This document shows positions 16,738 to 26,274 of a stretch of 35,866 nt of DNA, in pieces. Numbering within the stretch: the stretch's first letter is position 1; each line of letters begins with the position of its first letter. The position numbers were made by a program, and so were the translations under genes. This stretch comes from Methylotenera sp. GTDB taxonomy: Bacteria > Pseudomonadota > Gammaproteobacteria > Burkholderiales > Methylophilaceae. The notes beneath the pieces were generated by a model, which saw nothing but the letters and a program-made list of their open reading frames with translations, made no database searches and was not told the DNA's origin. The stretch lies in the NCBI GenBank assembly GCA_027310735.1, contig DAIDAH010000003.1, forward strand, positions 1 through 35,866, given 5' to 3'.

Positions 16738-17225
16738 AATAAAATAACTTTCGTTTTCATCTCTACCAAGCATTGTTGCCCTAGCGCAGAATGCGCTGAG
16801 ACATTAAGACTACGGCCTGAATTTTTCAAACTGAATGCAATGTTAATATCTGGTGTAGGTAAAACATTTTCAGCTTTTTCTGGCCATTCAATCAAGCATA
16901 CACTTTGTGCATTGAAATAATCTCTAAAGCCTGCGGCATCCCATTCTTCTTCATCATTAAAACGATACAAGTCGAAATGATATAAAGTGAAACTAGCCGT
17001 TTCATTTGATATTTCATACGACTCTACCAAGGTGTAAGTCGGGCTTTTCACCTTGCCAGCATAACCTAAGGCATGTACTAGGCCGCGTACTAAAGTCGTT
17101 TTACCCGCACCTAAATCGCCATGCAGATAAATCGTCAAATTCGGCTGCATGGTCTTCGCCATCACCTTGCCAAAATCAAGCGTGGCAGCTTCATCAGCCA
17201 AATCAAGTGTAAAATTATTATCCAT
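16734..17225 (-). CDS. tsaE: tRNA threonylcarbamoyladenosine biosynthesis ATPase TsaE
   Basis: TsaE is the small ATPase that works with TsaB, TsaC and TsaD to make t6A37 in ANN-decoding tRNAs. The 163-residue product has the P-loop GDLGAGKTT at residues 36-44, the switch motif KSPTYTLVESY, HFDLYRF and CLIEWPEKAE, all typical. The ATG at 17225 gives MDNNFTLDLADEAATLDFG, which aligns with E. coli TsaE; a TTG at 17246 would add seven residues. GGA lies 7 nt upstream. The stop overlaps the amiC start by 4 bp (ATGA), implying translational coupling. Unusually, its start codon overlaps that of the divergent queG, so its leader lies inside queG. Confidence 0.96.
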   Translation of the reverse strand: MDNNFTLDLADEAATLDFGKVMAKTMQPNLTIYLHGDLGAGKTTLVRGLVHALGYAGKVKSPTYTLVESYEISNETASFTLYHFDLYRFNDEEEWDAAGFRDYFNAQSVCLIEWPEKAENVLPTPDINIAFSLKNSGRSLNVSAHSALGQQCLVEMKTKVILL

Positions 17226-17226
17226 G
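17223..17226. promoter_or_regulatory. Overlapping divergent start codons of tsaE and queG
   Basis: The 4-bp palindrome CATG is read as ATG in both directions: tsaE starts at 17225 on the minus strand and queG at 17224 on the plus strand. There is no non-coding spacer, so each gene's ribosome binding site and promoter must lie within the other's coding sequence, unless either gene starts elsewhere. Confidence 0.65.
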
Positions 17227-18315
17227 AGCAATTCCAAAGATTTCAATCAACCCGACTTTACCAAACTGAGCACCGATATCAAGCGCTGGGGGTTGGAATT
17301 GGGCTTCGATCAAATCGGTATCACAGACACCGATTTGCAGGCCGCTGAAACTAATCATCAAACATGGATTGCTAAAAATTTTCATGGTGATATGGATTAT
17401 ATGGCAAAACACGGGGTGAAACGAACACAACCCGCTGAATTGGTGCCAAATACCACCTGCATTATTTCTGCACGGCTGGATTACTTTCCACCAGATGCAG
17501 CAGATAGTAAAACTACTCTGCAAGATAACACCAAAGCTTATATTTCACGCTATGCATTGGGGCGGGATTATCACAAAGTCATGCGCAAGAAATTACAAAA
17601 ACTTTGCGATAAAATTCAACTGGAGCTGGTTAATTATCCATCAAAATCTTTTGAATATCGAGTCTTCACTGATAGTGCACCTGTGCTGGAAGTCGCCCTA
17701 GCCGAGAAGTCAGGCTTAGGCTGGCGTGGGAAACATACCTTGCTCATCAACAAAGACCGCGGCTCATGGTTCTTTATAGGTGAAATTTACACCAACTTAC
17801 CTCTAATTATAGATGAACCTACGTCCAACCACTGCGGCTCATGCACCAACTGCATAGACGTATGCCCAACGCAGGCCATCGTAGCGCCCTACGAAGTGGA
17901 TGCCAGACGCTGCATATCATACTTAACCATTGAGCTAAAAGGTAGCATTCCAGTTGAGCTCCGACCGCTTATTGGCAACCGTGTTTATGGCTGCGATGAT
18001 TGCCAGCTATTTTGCCCATGGAATAAGTTTGCTGAAATCGCCACAACACCAGATTTTGCAGTTAAAAATGGGCTAGATAATATTAGTTTAGTTGATTGTT
18101 TTTATTGGTCAGAAGAACAATTCAAAACCAACTTAGCAGGCAGCCCCATCTATCGCATCGGTTATCATCAATGGCTACGCAACATTGCTGTTGGCTTGGG
18201 CAACGCAGCCACTACCCCCAAAATAGTTGCCGCATTACAAAGCCGAGTGAACGATAACTCTGAATTGCTACAAGAACATGTTAAGTGGGCGCTTAAACAG
18301 CATAAAGTAGGCTAA
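17224..18315 (+). CDS. queG: Epoxyqueuosine reductase QueG
   Basis: QueG is the cobalamin-dependent iron-sulfur enzyme that reduces epoxyqueuosine to queuosine at tRNA position 34, the last step of queuosine synthesis. The 363-residue product opens with MSNSKDFNQPDFTKLSTDIK and WGLELGFDQIGITDTDL, aligning with the E. coli enzyme. Two [4Fe-4S] motifs follow: CGSCTNCIDVCP with Cys204, 207, 210 and 214, and CDDCQLFCPW with Cys257, 260 and 264; Cys in DARRC completes the set. The C-terminal part is HEAT-like. The start at 17224 overlaps the tsaE start. An ATG 75 nt upstream (17149) is in frame but lies antisense in tsaE and adds no conserved residues. No Shine-Dalgarno is seen. In E. coli queG is divergent from nnr-tsaE-amiB; here nnr is absent. 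Confidence 0.95.
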   Translation: MSNSKDFNQPDFTKLSTDIKRWGLELGFDQIGITDTDLQAAETNHQTWIAKNFHGDMDYMAKHGVKRTQPAELVPNTTCIISARLDYFPPDAADSKTTLQDNTKAYISRYALGRDYHKVMRKKLQKLCDKIQLELVNYPSKSFEYRVFTDSAPVLEVALAEKSGLGWRGKHTLLINKDRGSWFFIGEIYTNLPLIIDEPTSNHCGSCTNCIDVCPTQAIVAPYEVDARRCISYLTIELKGSIPVELRPLIGNRVYGCDDCQLFCPWNKFAEIATTPDFAVKNGLDNISLVDCFYWSEEQFKTNLAGSPIYRIGYHQWLRNIAVGLGNAATTPKIVAALQSRVNDNSELLQEHVKWALKQHKVG

Positions 18316-18410
18316 AACTAAACTATGTTACTTAATTTGTGAATAAATAACCCTAGTAGTAAAATAGCTAACTGGAACTACAGCGCAACAATCCATTGCA
18401 AAGTGCAAAC

Positions 18411-20417
18411 ATGCTCTCCCAAAACTCTCAGCAGTTAAAACATAAAACCATTACCTACACATCCAAGTGTTTTTTAGCTATCGCTGTCATTATCATTGGC
18501 TTCGCTACTTACTATTATCAATCTGAAAAAACCACTGAATATACAACGCATAGTATTGATGAGCTTTCAACAGTAAAACATGAGGCAGTCATTGCCAAGA
18601 TTAGGTTGAAAGAGGTTTGGCGCGATGTCATTCTCACTGCCAAGGAACCAAAGTTCGAACAGATCATAAATCACCCTAAACTCGACAAGCTTGATAATTT
18701 AAAAGATTTAGAAGAAAAGCTGAGTGACTTAGCCACAGTTAAACAAGATTACGAGCAAATTCGCTGGATAGACGAAACAGGCATGGAGCGCATCAGAGTA
18801 AACTTCAAAAATAATACTGCGAGCGTTACACCAAATTCAGAACTACAAGATAAGTCAGACCGTTACTACTTTAAAGATACGATGAAGTTCGATATTGGCG
18901 AGGTCTACGCATCGCCTTTAGACCTAAATATTGAGCATAATGCGATTGAGGTTCCCTACAAACCCACCATTCGTTTCGCTACGCCAGTTGCCGACCAACA
19001 TGGCAACAAAAAGGGCATTATTATCATCAACTTCATTGGTCAAAAATTTCTCAATGAAGTTGTAGCCGCTATAGACACGCATATCAACCACACTATGTTA
19101 CTAAACCGTAACGGCTACTATCTGGTAAGTGAACATGCTAAAAATAATTGGGGATTCATGTTTAATCGCGATGACCTAACCCTTGCAAAATCGAACCCAA
19201 AGGCATGGGCACGCATCAACCTAAGCGACCGTGGGCAATTCTTAGATGAAGATGGTTTATGGACGTTTCGTACTGTATACCCAGCCCCCTACAAACAACA
19301 GTCAGCACAAAGTAAATTACAGTCAGCAGAATATAAATGGAAGATCGTATCCAGACTGCCGACTCAGGAGCTATACAAAAACTCGACTAAACTTGGTACG
19401 CTCTTAATTTACGTGGTAACGGTATTGCTTAGTCTCTTATTTTGGTTTTGCTGGAGACTTGGCCGCTATCAAGCAGAGAACGCTTTTTATGCAATTCAGC
19501 AGAAAATTGCTGCCACCGTTTTCGAATCTCAAGAAGGCATGATGGTGACCGATGCTAATAAAGTGATTTTGCGCGTGAACAGTGCTTTCACAAAGATTAC
19601 AGGTTTTAGCGCTGAAGATAGTATCGGCAAAACACCCAGCATAGTGAACTCTGGTAGACAAGATGCAACTTTCTACACAGCCATGTGGCAAAGCATCAAC
19701 AACACAGGGGCATGGGAAGGCGAAATTTGGAATAAGCGCAAGAGTGGTGAAATCTATCCCGAACATCGCACTATTACTGCCATCAAAGATAACGCAGGCA
19801 TTGTGACTAACTATGTCACCACATTTACAGATATCACGTTGAGCAAAGCGGCCTCAGATAAAATTAAGAATCTTGCTTTTTACGATACACTCACCCACCT
19901 TGCCAACCGCCGATTATTGATAGATAGACTGAATCAAACACTCTCGCTCTGCAAACGCAATCACAAACATGCTGCACTGATGTTTTTGGATTTGGACAAC
20001 TTTAAACCACTCAATGACACGCATGGCCACATGGTTGGGGATTTGCTCCTCATAGAAGTCGCACGCAGACTTGAAAGCTGTGTACGAGAGGTTGATACTG
20101 TAGCTCGTTTTGGTGGTGACGAATTTGTCGTCATGTTAAGTGAGTTAGATGTAGACAGAACTACTTCACTCACAGAAGCAAAAGTCGTGGCAGAAAAAAT
20201 ACGTACCGAGCTATCTAAACCTTACCTATTAACCATTATGCATGACCATCAGCCCGACTCCATTATTGAGCACACCTGTACATGTAGTATTGGTGTTGTC
20301 ATATTTGATGGTAGTGAAAATAGTCAAGAAGCATTAACGGAACGAGCCGATAACGCTATGTATGATGCAAAACAAGCTGGGCGCAATCAGGTTAGGTTCT
20401 ATGATAAACAAGTTTAA
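18411..20417 (+). CDS. Membrane sensor diguanylate cyclase (Cache-PAS-GGDEF)
   Basis: This protein is predicted to make cyclic-di-GMP in response to a periplasmic signal. The 668-residue protein has a first membrane span (about 18-37), a long periplasmic region (about 38-325) that looks like a double-Cache sensor (DKSDRYYFKDTMKFDIGEVYASPL, split here by its conserved blocks), and a second span (about 330-350). A PAS domain follows (about 370-485, FESQEGMMVTDANKVILRVN, NSAFTKITGFSAEDSIGK), then a GGDEF domain (about 500-668). The catalytic motif is intact, GGDEF at 568-572, and an RxxD inhibition site (Arg559, Asp562) sits five residues before it, so product feedback is expected. I took ATG 18411; a TTG at 18396 adds five residues. 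It follows queG by 95 bp with no terminator. Confidence 0.93.
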   Translation: MLSQNSQQLKHKTITYTSKCFLAIAVIIIGFATYYYQSEKTTEYTTHSIDELSTVKHEAVIAKIRLKEVWRDVILTAKEPKFEQIINHPKLDKLDNLKDLEEKLSDLATVKQDYEQIRWIDETGMERIRVNFKNNTASVTPNSELQDKSDRYYFKDTMKFDIGEVYASPLDLNIEHNAIEVPYKPTIRFATPVADQHGNKKGIIIINFIGQKFLNEVVAAIDTHINHTMLLNRNGYYLVSEHAKNNWGFMFNRDDLTLAKSNPKAWARINLSDRGQFLDEDGLWTFRTVYPAPYKQQSAQSKLQSAEYKWKIVSRLPTQELYKNSTKLGTLLIYVVTVLLSLLFWFCWRLGRYQAENAFYAIQQKIAATVFESQEGMMVTDANKVILRVNSAFTKITGFSAEDSIGKTPSIVNSGRQDATFYTAMWQSINNTGAWEGEIWNKRKSGEIYPEHRTITAIKDNAGIVTNYVTTFTDITLSKAASDKIKNLAFYDTLTHLANRRLLIDRLNQTLSLCKRNHKHAALMFLDLDNFKPLNDTHGHMVGDLLLIEVARRLESCVREVDTVARFGGDEFVVMLSELDVDRTTSLTEAKVVAEKIRTELSKPYLLTIMHDHQPDSIIEHTCTCSIGVVIFDGSENSQEALTERADNAMYDAKQAGRNQVRFYDKQV

Positions 20418-20554
20418 GCGACCACTTTTGACCAAAGGTTAACCTTATTTAAAAAACTGACCATCTCGAGCTTTACGATGAGCAAGTCCAAGTGACGATG
20501 TTTAAGAGCGGACAAGCGATAACCAAGTACCCCTCAGTCAGTTAGACGCAAACA

Positions 20555-21529
20555 CTACATTGACTTAAACGCCTTCCGCTGCGCCAACATCGCCGCGCCA
20601 ATAATGCCAGCTTGATCACCCATAGTAGAAATACTGACATTGACTTTGCCGCGTAGCGTAGGTATCAAATCCTGTTCCAGTTGTACTTGGAATGCTTTCG
20701 CCATGTGCACCCAACCAGCACTCATACCGCCACCGATCACGACATCAGTGACATCTATCACTTTAAGAATATGTGCCAGAGCTTGTGCAAGCGATGACCC
20801 TGCCAAACAATAGGCTTCAATAGCGGCCGAATCCCCTGCTTTAGCATGTATAGCAATCTCGTGAGCTGTGTATTGTTTCCCAGTTAATTTAGCATAACTG
20901 ATGGCAACACCGCTCGCAGAAGCATATTGCTCCATACATCCATAATTACCACAACCACATGGCCTAGCGTCTGCATGTAGTGATTGAGGTCTGACAATAA
21001 TATGGCCAACCTCCATCGCAACGCCATGCTGCCCTTGAAATGGTTGACCATTCAAAATCAAACCACCACCAACACCAGTGCCGAGCCCTAAGTACAGCAT
21101 GTTTCTGGATTTAGTCACATTTGCAGCGAATTCACCATAAGCTGCAGCAAGTGCGTCGTTTTCAGTGATGACTGGTAAAGCAACTAATTGGCTTAAATCA
21201 GCACTTAAATCAACATAACTTAAACCTGGCAAGTTAGGGGATTGTGAGATTTTCTGTGTATTTGGATCAATAAATCCCGGAAAACCAATGCCTATGGAAG
21301 AAATATCTGGATACTTATTTCTGACGCTCTCAATTGCAGCAGCAATCGTTGTTAAAATAGCTTGCCAAGCCTGCTCTGGTGCATGTGGATGTGATTTACA
21401 TAACCCAGAAAAATCTGCATGAAATCGCATTTCTTCCAACAAGCGTACGGTATCATTCTGCACACGATATTCCACAACCCCTAAACGCAGATTCGTGCCA
21501 CCTACGTCAACCCCAATAAGCAGACTCAT
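20555..21529 (-). CDS. ROK-family sugar kinase, probable glucokinase
   Basis: This is an ATP-dependent sugar kinase of the ROK family; in this cluster the likely substrate is glucose released by glucan breakdown. The 324-residue product has the phosphate-binding DVGGTNLRLG (residues 8-17), IGIGFPGFID, the catalytic Asp in ENDALAAAYGE, LGLGTGVGGGLI, the ROK zinc motif CGCGNYGCMEQYAS and a C-terminal VVIGGGMSAG. No DNA-binding domain precedes it, so it is a kinase and not a ROK repressor. I set the start at ATG 21529, giving MSLLIGVDVGG; a TTG at 21556 would add nine residues inside malQ. It follows malQ with a 1-bp gap and is probably coupled to it. Fructokinase or N-acetylglucosamine kinase activity cannot be excluded. 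Confidence 0.9.
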   Translation of the reverse strand: MSLLIGVDVGGTNLRLGVVEYRVQNDTVRLLEEMRFHADFSGLCKSHPHAPEQAWQAILTTIAAAIESVRNKYPDISSIGIGFPGFIDPNTQKISQSPNLPGLSYVDLSADLSQLVALPVITENDALAAAYGEFAANVTKSRNMLYLGLGTGVGGGLILNGQPFQGQHGVAMEVGHIIVRPQSLHADARPCGCGNYGCMEQYASASGVAISYAKLTGKQYTAHEIAIHAKAGDSAAIEAYCLAGSSLAQALAHILKVIDVTDVVIGGGMSAGWVHMAKAFQVQLEQDLIPTLRGKVNVSISTMGDQAGIIGAAMLAQRKAFKSM

Positions 21530-21530
21530 G

Positions 21531-23036
21531 TTATGAGCGACGTCCTGAGCTCGCAATAATATCAGCGATTGTTTTTTGCTGCTCAGGCTGAAGTTCTTGC
21601 CAATTGAAACGCCAAAGCCAATTTCCTGTTGATGTGCCAGGCATATTCATTCTGTGGTTTGAGTCCAGCGCCAAAACATCCTGCATAGGAATAATTGCCA
21701 ATTGCGCATTTGAGGCCATGGTAAGGTCAATCAAATCATTGGGCATATTGACCTCATGCGGCGTAGATCGTGATGACTGCAAGTAAGCATGTAAATGCCC
21801 ACGCTGATTCTCATCTAAACTGTTATACCAACCAACTGTTGTATCGTTATCATGCGTGCCAGTATACGCGACGCTGTTGGACTCTATGTGGTGAGGCAGG
21901 TATGGGTTATCTTCCTCGCCACCAAAAGCAAAATGCAAAATCTTCATGCCAGGTAGATTATATTGATGGCGTAAGGCATCGACCTCTGGGGTAATAATGC
22001 CTAAATCTTCTGCTATCAATGTTATTTTAGGCAAAGAGCGCATGATTGCCGCCAGCAACTCATCGCCTGGCGCGGCAACCCACTGACCATTAATCGCCGT
22101 TTCTTCGTTAGCGGGAATCTCCCATGCCGCTTGCAAACCTCTAAAATGGTCAATACGCACAATATCAAACAACTCATTTTGCGTTGCCATACGCGATATC
22201 CACCACGCATAGCCATTAGCAGCCATTGCCTCCCAGTTGTAATGTGGATTACCCCAGCGTTGCCCTGTCTCTGAGAAATAGTCTGGCGGCACACCTGCCA
22301 CCACATTCATATTTTTATCACTATCCAACTTGAATAAATGTGGTTGTGCCCATACGTCAGCACTGTCGTAAGCCACGAATATAGGAATATCACCGAATAA
22401 ATATACATGTTTGCTGGCTGCATAGGCTTTGAGCTCCAGCCATTGAGTAAAAAATACAAATTGCGTAAATTTAATTACAGATATTTCCTGTATAAGCTCC
22501 GCCTGGGCTTGCTCCAAAGCAATTGCATCTCGATTTTTATAGGCTTCAGGCCAGTAATTCCAACCAGCCTGATTAAACTTTTTACGCAGAGCTAAAAACA
22601 ATGCAAAATCATTCAGCCACAGGCATTGCTGACTACAAAAATCTTCAAACTCTTGCCGCTGTTTTTTACCAGCTTTCTGACTAAACACCAGATATGCCTT
22701 AGCAATTAAAGGTGATTTATCTGTTGATTTACTGATGGCTAATGCGCTTAGATCATCTTTAGTTAATAGCCGCTTTGCTTCTAGTGCTTCCAAGCTTATA
22801 AAATCTGGATTACAGGCATGTGCAGACAGGCATTGATAAGGTGAGTTATCCGCATGCGGCATATTAATTGGCAATGTTTGCCAAACACTAGCTCCAATTT
22901 CATGTAAAAAATCCACAAAACGATATGCCTCAGCACCTATGTCCCCCACGTAGAACTCGCTTGGTAGTGAGCTAACGTGCAACAAAACTCCTGCACGGCG
23001 TTGACTTAATGGGGTAGTGCTGTGCAAATGTGTCAT
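21531..23036 (-). CDS. malQ: 4-alpha-glucanotransferase (GH77)
   Basis: Amylomaltase moves alpha-1,4-glucan segments between maltodextrins and frees glucose. The 501-residue protein is the typical GH77 length. It has RRAGVLLHVSSLPSEFYVGDIG, WQTLPINMPHADNSPYQ, FGDIPIFVAYDSADVWAQP, VAGVPPDYFSETGQRWGNPHY, the nucleophile Asp in FDIVRIDHFRGLQAAWEIP, the acid/base Glu in LIAEDLGIITPEV, and the third Asp in YTGTHDNDTTVGWY. All three catalytic carboxylates are therefore present. The start is ATG 23036. It is in a minus-strand run glgC-GH57-malQ-ROK, with 88 bp after the GH57 gene and 1 bp before the kinase. Identification is secure. Confidence 0.96.
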   Translation of the reverse strand: MTHLHSTTPLSQRRAGVLLHVSSLPSEFYVGDIGAEAYRFVDFLHEIGASVWQTLPINMPHADNSPYQCLSAHACNPDFISLEALEAKRLLTKDDLSALAISKSTDKSPLIAKAYLVFSQKAGKKQRQEFEDFCSQQCLWLNDFALFLALRKKFNQAGWNYWPEAYKNRDAIALEQAQAELIQEISVIKFTQFVFFTQWLELKAYAASKHVYLFGDIPIFVAYDSADVWAQPHLFKLDSDKNMNVVAGVPPDYFSETGQRWGNPHYNWEAMAANGYAWWISRMATQNELFDIVRIDHFRGLQAAWEIPANEETAINGQWVAAPGDELLAAIMRSLPKITLIAEDLGIITPEVDALRHQYNLPGMKILHFAFGGEEDNPYLPHHIESNSVAYTGTHDNDTTVGWYNSLDENQRGHLHAYLQSSRSTPHEVNMPNDLIDLTMASNAQLAIIPMQDVLALDSNHRMNMPGTSTGNWLWRFNWQELQPEQQKTIADIIASSGRRS

Positions 23037-23124
23037 AGATTTCTACATAATAAAGAATTAAATAAGGGTCAGCGAACAATCCCGCTACAAATAAATATAC
23101 TCCATGCACTTATTACCTAAACGT

Positions 23125-24858
23125 CTAGGCTTGTCCACGACGCATGGTGCCTGAGTTTTCTGCGTTACCGCCTCCAGCACTAATCGAAACATGTAAAGCA
23201 TCCGGCACAGGTTGCTGTAACAAGGTATATAAGTTAATCAGGTTGCGTCGATAAAGCAGGTCAAAACTTGCGACGCTATCTGACGAGTTATAATCGCCAA
23301 ACCACCAAAACCAGTCAGAACCTTCACAAATAGCTAATTGGTGTTCACAGGCCTTTAGCTGCTTAGCATCCAACTGACCTTTAGAAAGGACACTGTCATA
23401 CGTTTTTTTAGCTTCACAGAGTAAGTCCCAAGCCAAGTTTTTATCTTTACTGCCAATCCATGTACTAAAAGTACCATACACCCAACTACCAGCTGCCACC
23501 TCTGGCAATACTGGGGCGGATAATCCCACAGTTTGTGCTGCTGGGGATTGATACATATCAACCGTGTCACTAAAAGTACTCATTTCAATATCAGGATGGT
23601 TCACCAGTGCCGCATAAAGTTCACTTAAGAAATGGTAGCCATTGTAAGGATAGTATTCCCATGCATTTTCACCATCGAGAATCACACTAACGACTTTCGA
23701 GTGTGCACTGGTATTTGAATGGTGAATATGTTCCAGCGCGTGAATAAAATCATTCACCGCATCGCGTGCATACATTCCCGAGTACTCAAAACCAATTTTA
23801 TCTGAAAGGCTGTCATCTCTAAAAAAGCACAAGATATCACGCTTACCATTCGTGACTCGATATGGTTGATAGAGATATTCCATTTTATTCGAAGCATCTA
23901 ACTGCGACTTATGCAAACTGTTTGCCAACACACTCTGACCTGTCGCAGCCCATTCCACGCCATACTCAGCCATTAATGATAATGCCGCATGAGAAACACC
24001 ACCTTCAGCTGGCCACATACCACGTGGCACGCCACCAAAATGAGTTTTATGAAATTTATTAGCAGAGACCACATGCGCTACAGCCCGAGCATGTCCGCCT
24101 AAATACTTTTCATTCTCTGGAAGCGGTGCATCAGGCATTGCATCTAATGTAGATTTAAAATCCAGCAACAGCGGCAAAATAGGGTGGTAGTAAGGTGTAG
24201 TAGATATTTCAATCTGCTTACGATCCATTAACGCTTTATAGCGCGGAATCAAGCCTGAAACCGTTTCACCAACCACTTTAAACAACTGTTGCCTTTCCTC
24301 AAGTGTAAATAACACTCCTTTAGTCATCAACGACTGCACCACGTGATTATTGCGACGCAGGCTCTCTCCACACCAAGCCAAGTGATACCATACTAACAAG
24401 TCCGCTTTATACTGTGCATTGAGGTAATGAAATTCATCGCTATCCGCCATTGAATCCACTAGTTTATAAAGCTGGAACAAACGCTGATAATGCGGAAAAG
24501 GACTCAGCATCTTTTCATGATGACTCTTGAAACAACTTTCCACGATTAAGCGGCATTGCGTCGAGCTAATGCCATCCAAGTCCTCTTCGGCCAAAAGTGC
24601 GAGTAATGGATCACGGATTTTATTGTGTTTAAATTGAAGCGTGTAATCTTCAAGCTGCTCAAGCAGAATCGGCACAAAATTAAAAGTCACGCGTGCTTTT
24701 GGATTGGCTTCCAGATGAAACGCCATGTCACTATAGTCTTTTATGGCATGTAGATATGTCCATGGCAACACATACTCATTAGTAGCAAGGTCACGGTAAT
24801 CTGGCTGATGCATATGCCAGTAGAGGTTCAGAAACAACTTTGGACGATTGGATATCAC
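23125..24858 (-). CDS. Glycoside hydrolase family 57 (alpha-amylase/glucanotransferase type)
   Basis: This GH57 enzyme acts on alpha-glucans and here probably trims or remodels glycogen. About 577 residues. Conserved regions in order: HMHQPDYR near the N-terminus, GGHARAV, the nucleophile Glu in GMWPAEGGVS, the acid/base Asp in VILDGENAWEYY, and a C-terminal EGSDWFWWFGDYNSSDS with FDLLYRRNL. Both catalytic residues are present. No signal peptide is seen, so it is intracellular. The start is uncertain: there is no ATG before HMHQP; GTG 24858 and TTG 24870 are the candidates, and AAGG lies directly before the TTG. It sits between glgC (135 bp) and malQ (88 bp) on the same strand. Whether it acts as amylase, 4-alpha-glucanotransferase or branching enzyme cannot be decided from sequence alone. 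Confidence 0.92.
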   Translation of the reverse strand: MISNRPKLFLNLYWHMHQPDYRDLATNEYVLPWTYLHAIKDYSDMAFHLEANPKARVTFNFVPILLEQLEDYTLQFKHNKIRDPLLALLAEEDLDGISSTQCRLIVESCFKSHHEKMLSPFPHYQRLFQLYKLVDSMADSDEFHYLNAQYKADLLVWYHLAWCGESLRRNNHVVQSLMTKGVLFTLEERQQLFKVVGETVSGLIPRYKALMDRKQIEISTTPYYHPILPLLLDFKSTLDAMPDAPLPENEKYLGGHARAVAHVVSANKFHKTHFGGVPRGMWPAEGGVSHAALSLMAEYGVEWAATGQSVLANSLHKSQLDASNKMEYLYQPYRVTNGKRDILCFFRDDSLSDKIGFEYSGMYARDAVNDFIHALEHIHHSNTSAHSKVVSVILDGENAWEYYPYNGYHFLSELYAALVNHPDIEMSTFSDTVDMYQSPAAQTVGLSAPVLPEVAAGSWVYGTFSTWIGSKDKNLAWDLLCEAKKTYDSVLSKGQLDAKQLKACEHQLAICEGSDWFWWFGDYNSSDSVASFDLLYRRNLINLYTLLQQPVPDALHVSISAGGGNAENSGTMRRGQA

Positions 24859-24993
24859 GTAAACTAACAACCTTAAAATTTATAATTAACAATAACGTAC
24901 CGATTTATTCGTTGCAGACTGTTGCTACAATGTATGGAGATAGATTATCGAACCATGACCTATATAACCAATCCTAACCAATAAATCCACTAT

Positions 24994-26274
24994 CTAGACC
25001 ACTCGATACAAATCTTGCCCGAGCATATCTGGTGTCACCAGCGTAATACCTTTTTCAGACACATAAAAACGTTTAGCATCCAAAGCCAAATCCACGCCGA
25101 TCTGCATGCCTTCAGGGATTACGCAACCTCTATCTATCACGGCATTTTTAAGTACGACATTACGATTCACCGTAACCTTTGGTAAGAGTACTGACCCATC
25201 AATCTGAGAGTAACTGTGCACACGCACATCTGAAAACAAAACCGAACTTACAATACACGAACCACTAATCAAACAACCGCCTGAGACCAATGAATCTACA
25301 GCTTTACCTGTCCGACCTTCATCATTAAAAACAAATTTTGCTGGTGGCAACTGCTCTTGGTAAGTCCAGATCGGCCATTTTCTATCATACAAATTAAGCT
25401 CAGGAACGACTCTTGTCAATTCCATATTAGCTTCCCAGTAAGCATCTATCGTACCGACATCTCGCCAGTAATAATTACCATTTTTAGCACCTACACAGCT
25501 CTCAGTAAAACGATGTGCCTGAATTTTATATTTCTTGATGATGTACGGAATAATATCACTACCAAAGTCGTGAGTAGATTTCGGATCCCCAGCATCACGC
25601 ACTAACTGCTCATAAAGAAACTTAGCATTAAATATATAGATACCCATGCTGGCAAAAGCTTTTGTCGGATCACCTGGTATGTGCTTAGGATTAGCAGGTT
25701 TTTCTGCAAACTCAATCACTCGGTCAGTATCATCCACGGCTAAAACACCAAAACCTTTAGCGTCCTCTAAAGGCACATTAATACAAGCAACCGTCATATC
25801 TGCATTACTTTTTGCATGCGTAGCCAGCATTTGGCCATAATCCATCTTATAGATATGATCTCCCGCTAAGATTAAAACATACTCCCCTCCGCCTTCACGT
25901 AGCAAATCAATATTTTGATACACAGCATCGGCGGTCCCTTTATACCACTCCTCTGATATACGTTGCTGTGCTGGGATAATATTCACATACTCATTAAACT
26001 CTCCACGTAAAAAGCCCCAGCCACGTTGAATATGCTGAATCAAGCTTTGTGCTTTATATTGAGTGGCCACGTTAATGCGGCGAATACCAGAGTTAATGCA
26101 ATTGGAGAGAGGAAAATCAATAATCCTGAATTTCCCGCCAAACTGTACGGCAGGCTTAGCGCGCCAGTCAGTAAGATTCTTTAAGCGGCTACCACGTCCA
26201 CCAGCAAGAATAATGGCGACGGTGTTTTTGGTTAACGTACTAATAAAACGATCTGAATGCTGATCATGCGGCAT
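24994..26274 (-). CDS. glgC: Glucose-1-phosphate adenylyltransferase
   Basis: GlgC makes ADP-glucose from ATP and glucose-1-phosphate, the committed and allosterically controlled step of bacterial glycogen synthesis. The 426-residue product has the nucleotide-binding AGGRGSRLKNLTDWRAKPAV, FGGKFRIIDFPLSNCINSGI, the RGEFN and EEWYKGTADAVYQN loops, LAGDHIYKMDY, and a C-terminal left-handed beta-helix with LVSGGCLISGSCIVSSVLFS. Length and motifs are standard. The ATG at 26274 has a strong Shine-Dalgarno, AGGAGG at 26280-26285 (minus strand), 5 nt upstream. It is first in the minus-strand run glgC-GH57-malQ-ROK and is divergent from glgB-pgi. The glycogen synthase gene is not adjacent. Confidence 0.97.
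   Translation of the reverse strand: MPHDQHSDRFISTLTKNTVAIILAGGRGSRLKNLTDWRAKPAVQFGGKFRIIDFPLSNCINSGIRRINVATQYKAQSLIQHIQRGWGFLRGEFNEYVNIIPAQQRISEEWYKGTADAVYQNIDLLREGGGEYVLILAGDHIYKMDYGQMLATHAKSNADMTVACINVPLEDAKGFGVLAVDDTDRVIEFAEKPANPKHIPGDPTKAFASMGIYIFNAKFLYEQLVRDAGDPKSTHDFGSDIIPYIIKKYKIQAHRFTESCVGAKNGNYYWRDVGTIDAYWEANMELTRVVPELNLYDRKWPIWTYQEQLPPAKFVFNDEGRTGKAVDSLVSGGCLISGSCIVSSVLFSDVRVHSYSQIDGSVLLPKVTVNRNVVLKNAVIDRGCVIPEGMQIGVDLALDAKRFYVSEKGITLVTPDMLGQDLYRVV

Noticed and set aside
20435..20446. Palindrome AAGGTTAACCTT between the GGDEF gene and the ROK kinase gene
   Set aside because: Too short and isolated to assign; no flanking T-run or known operator.
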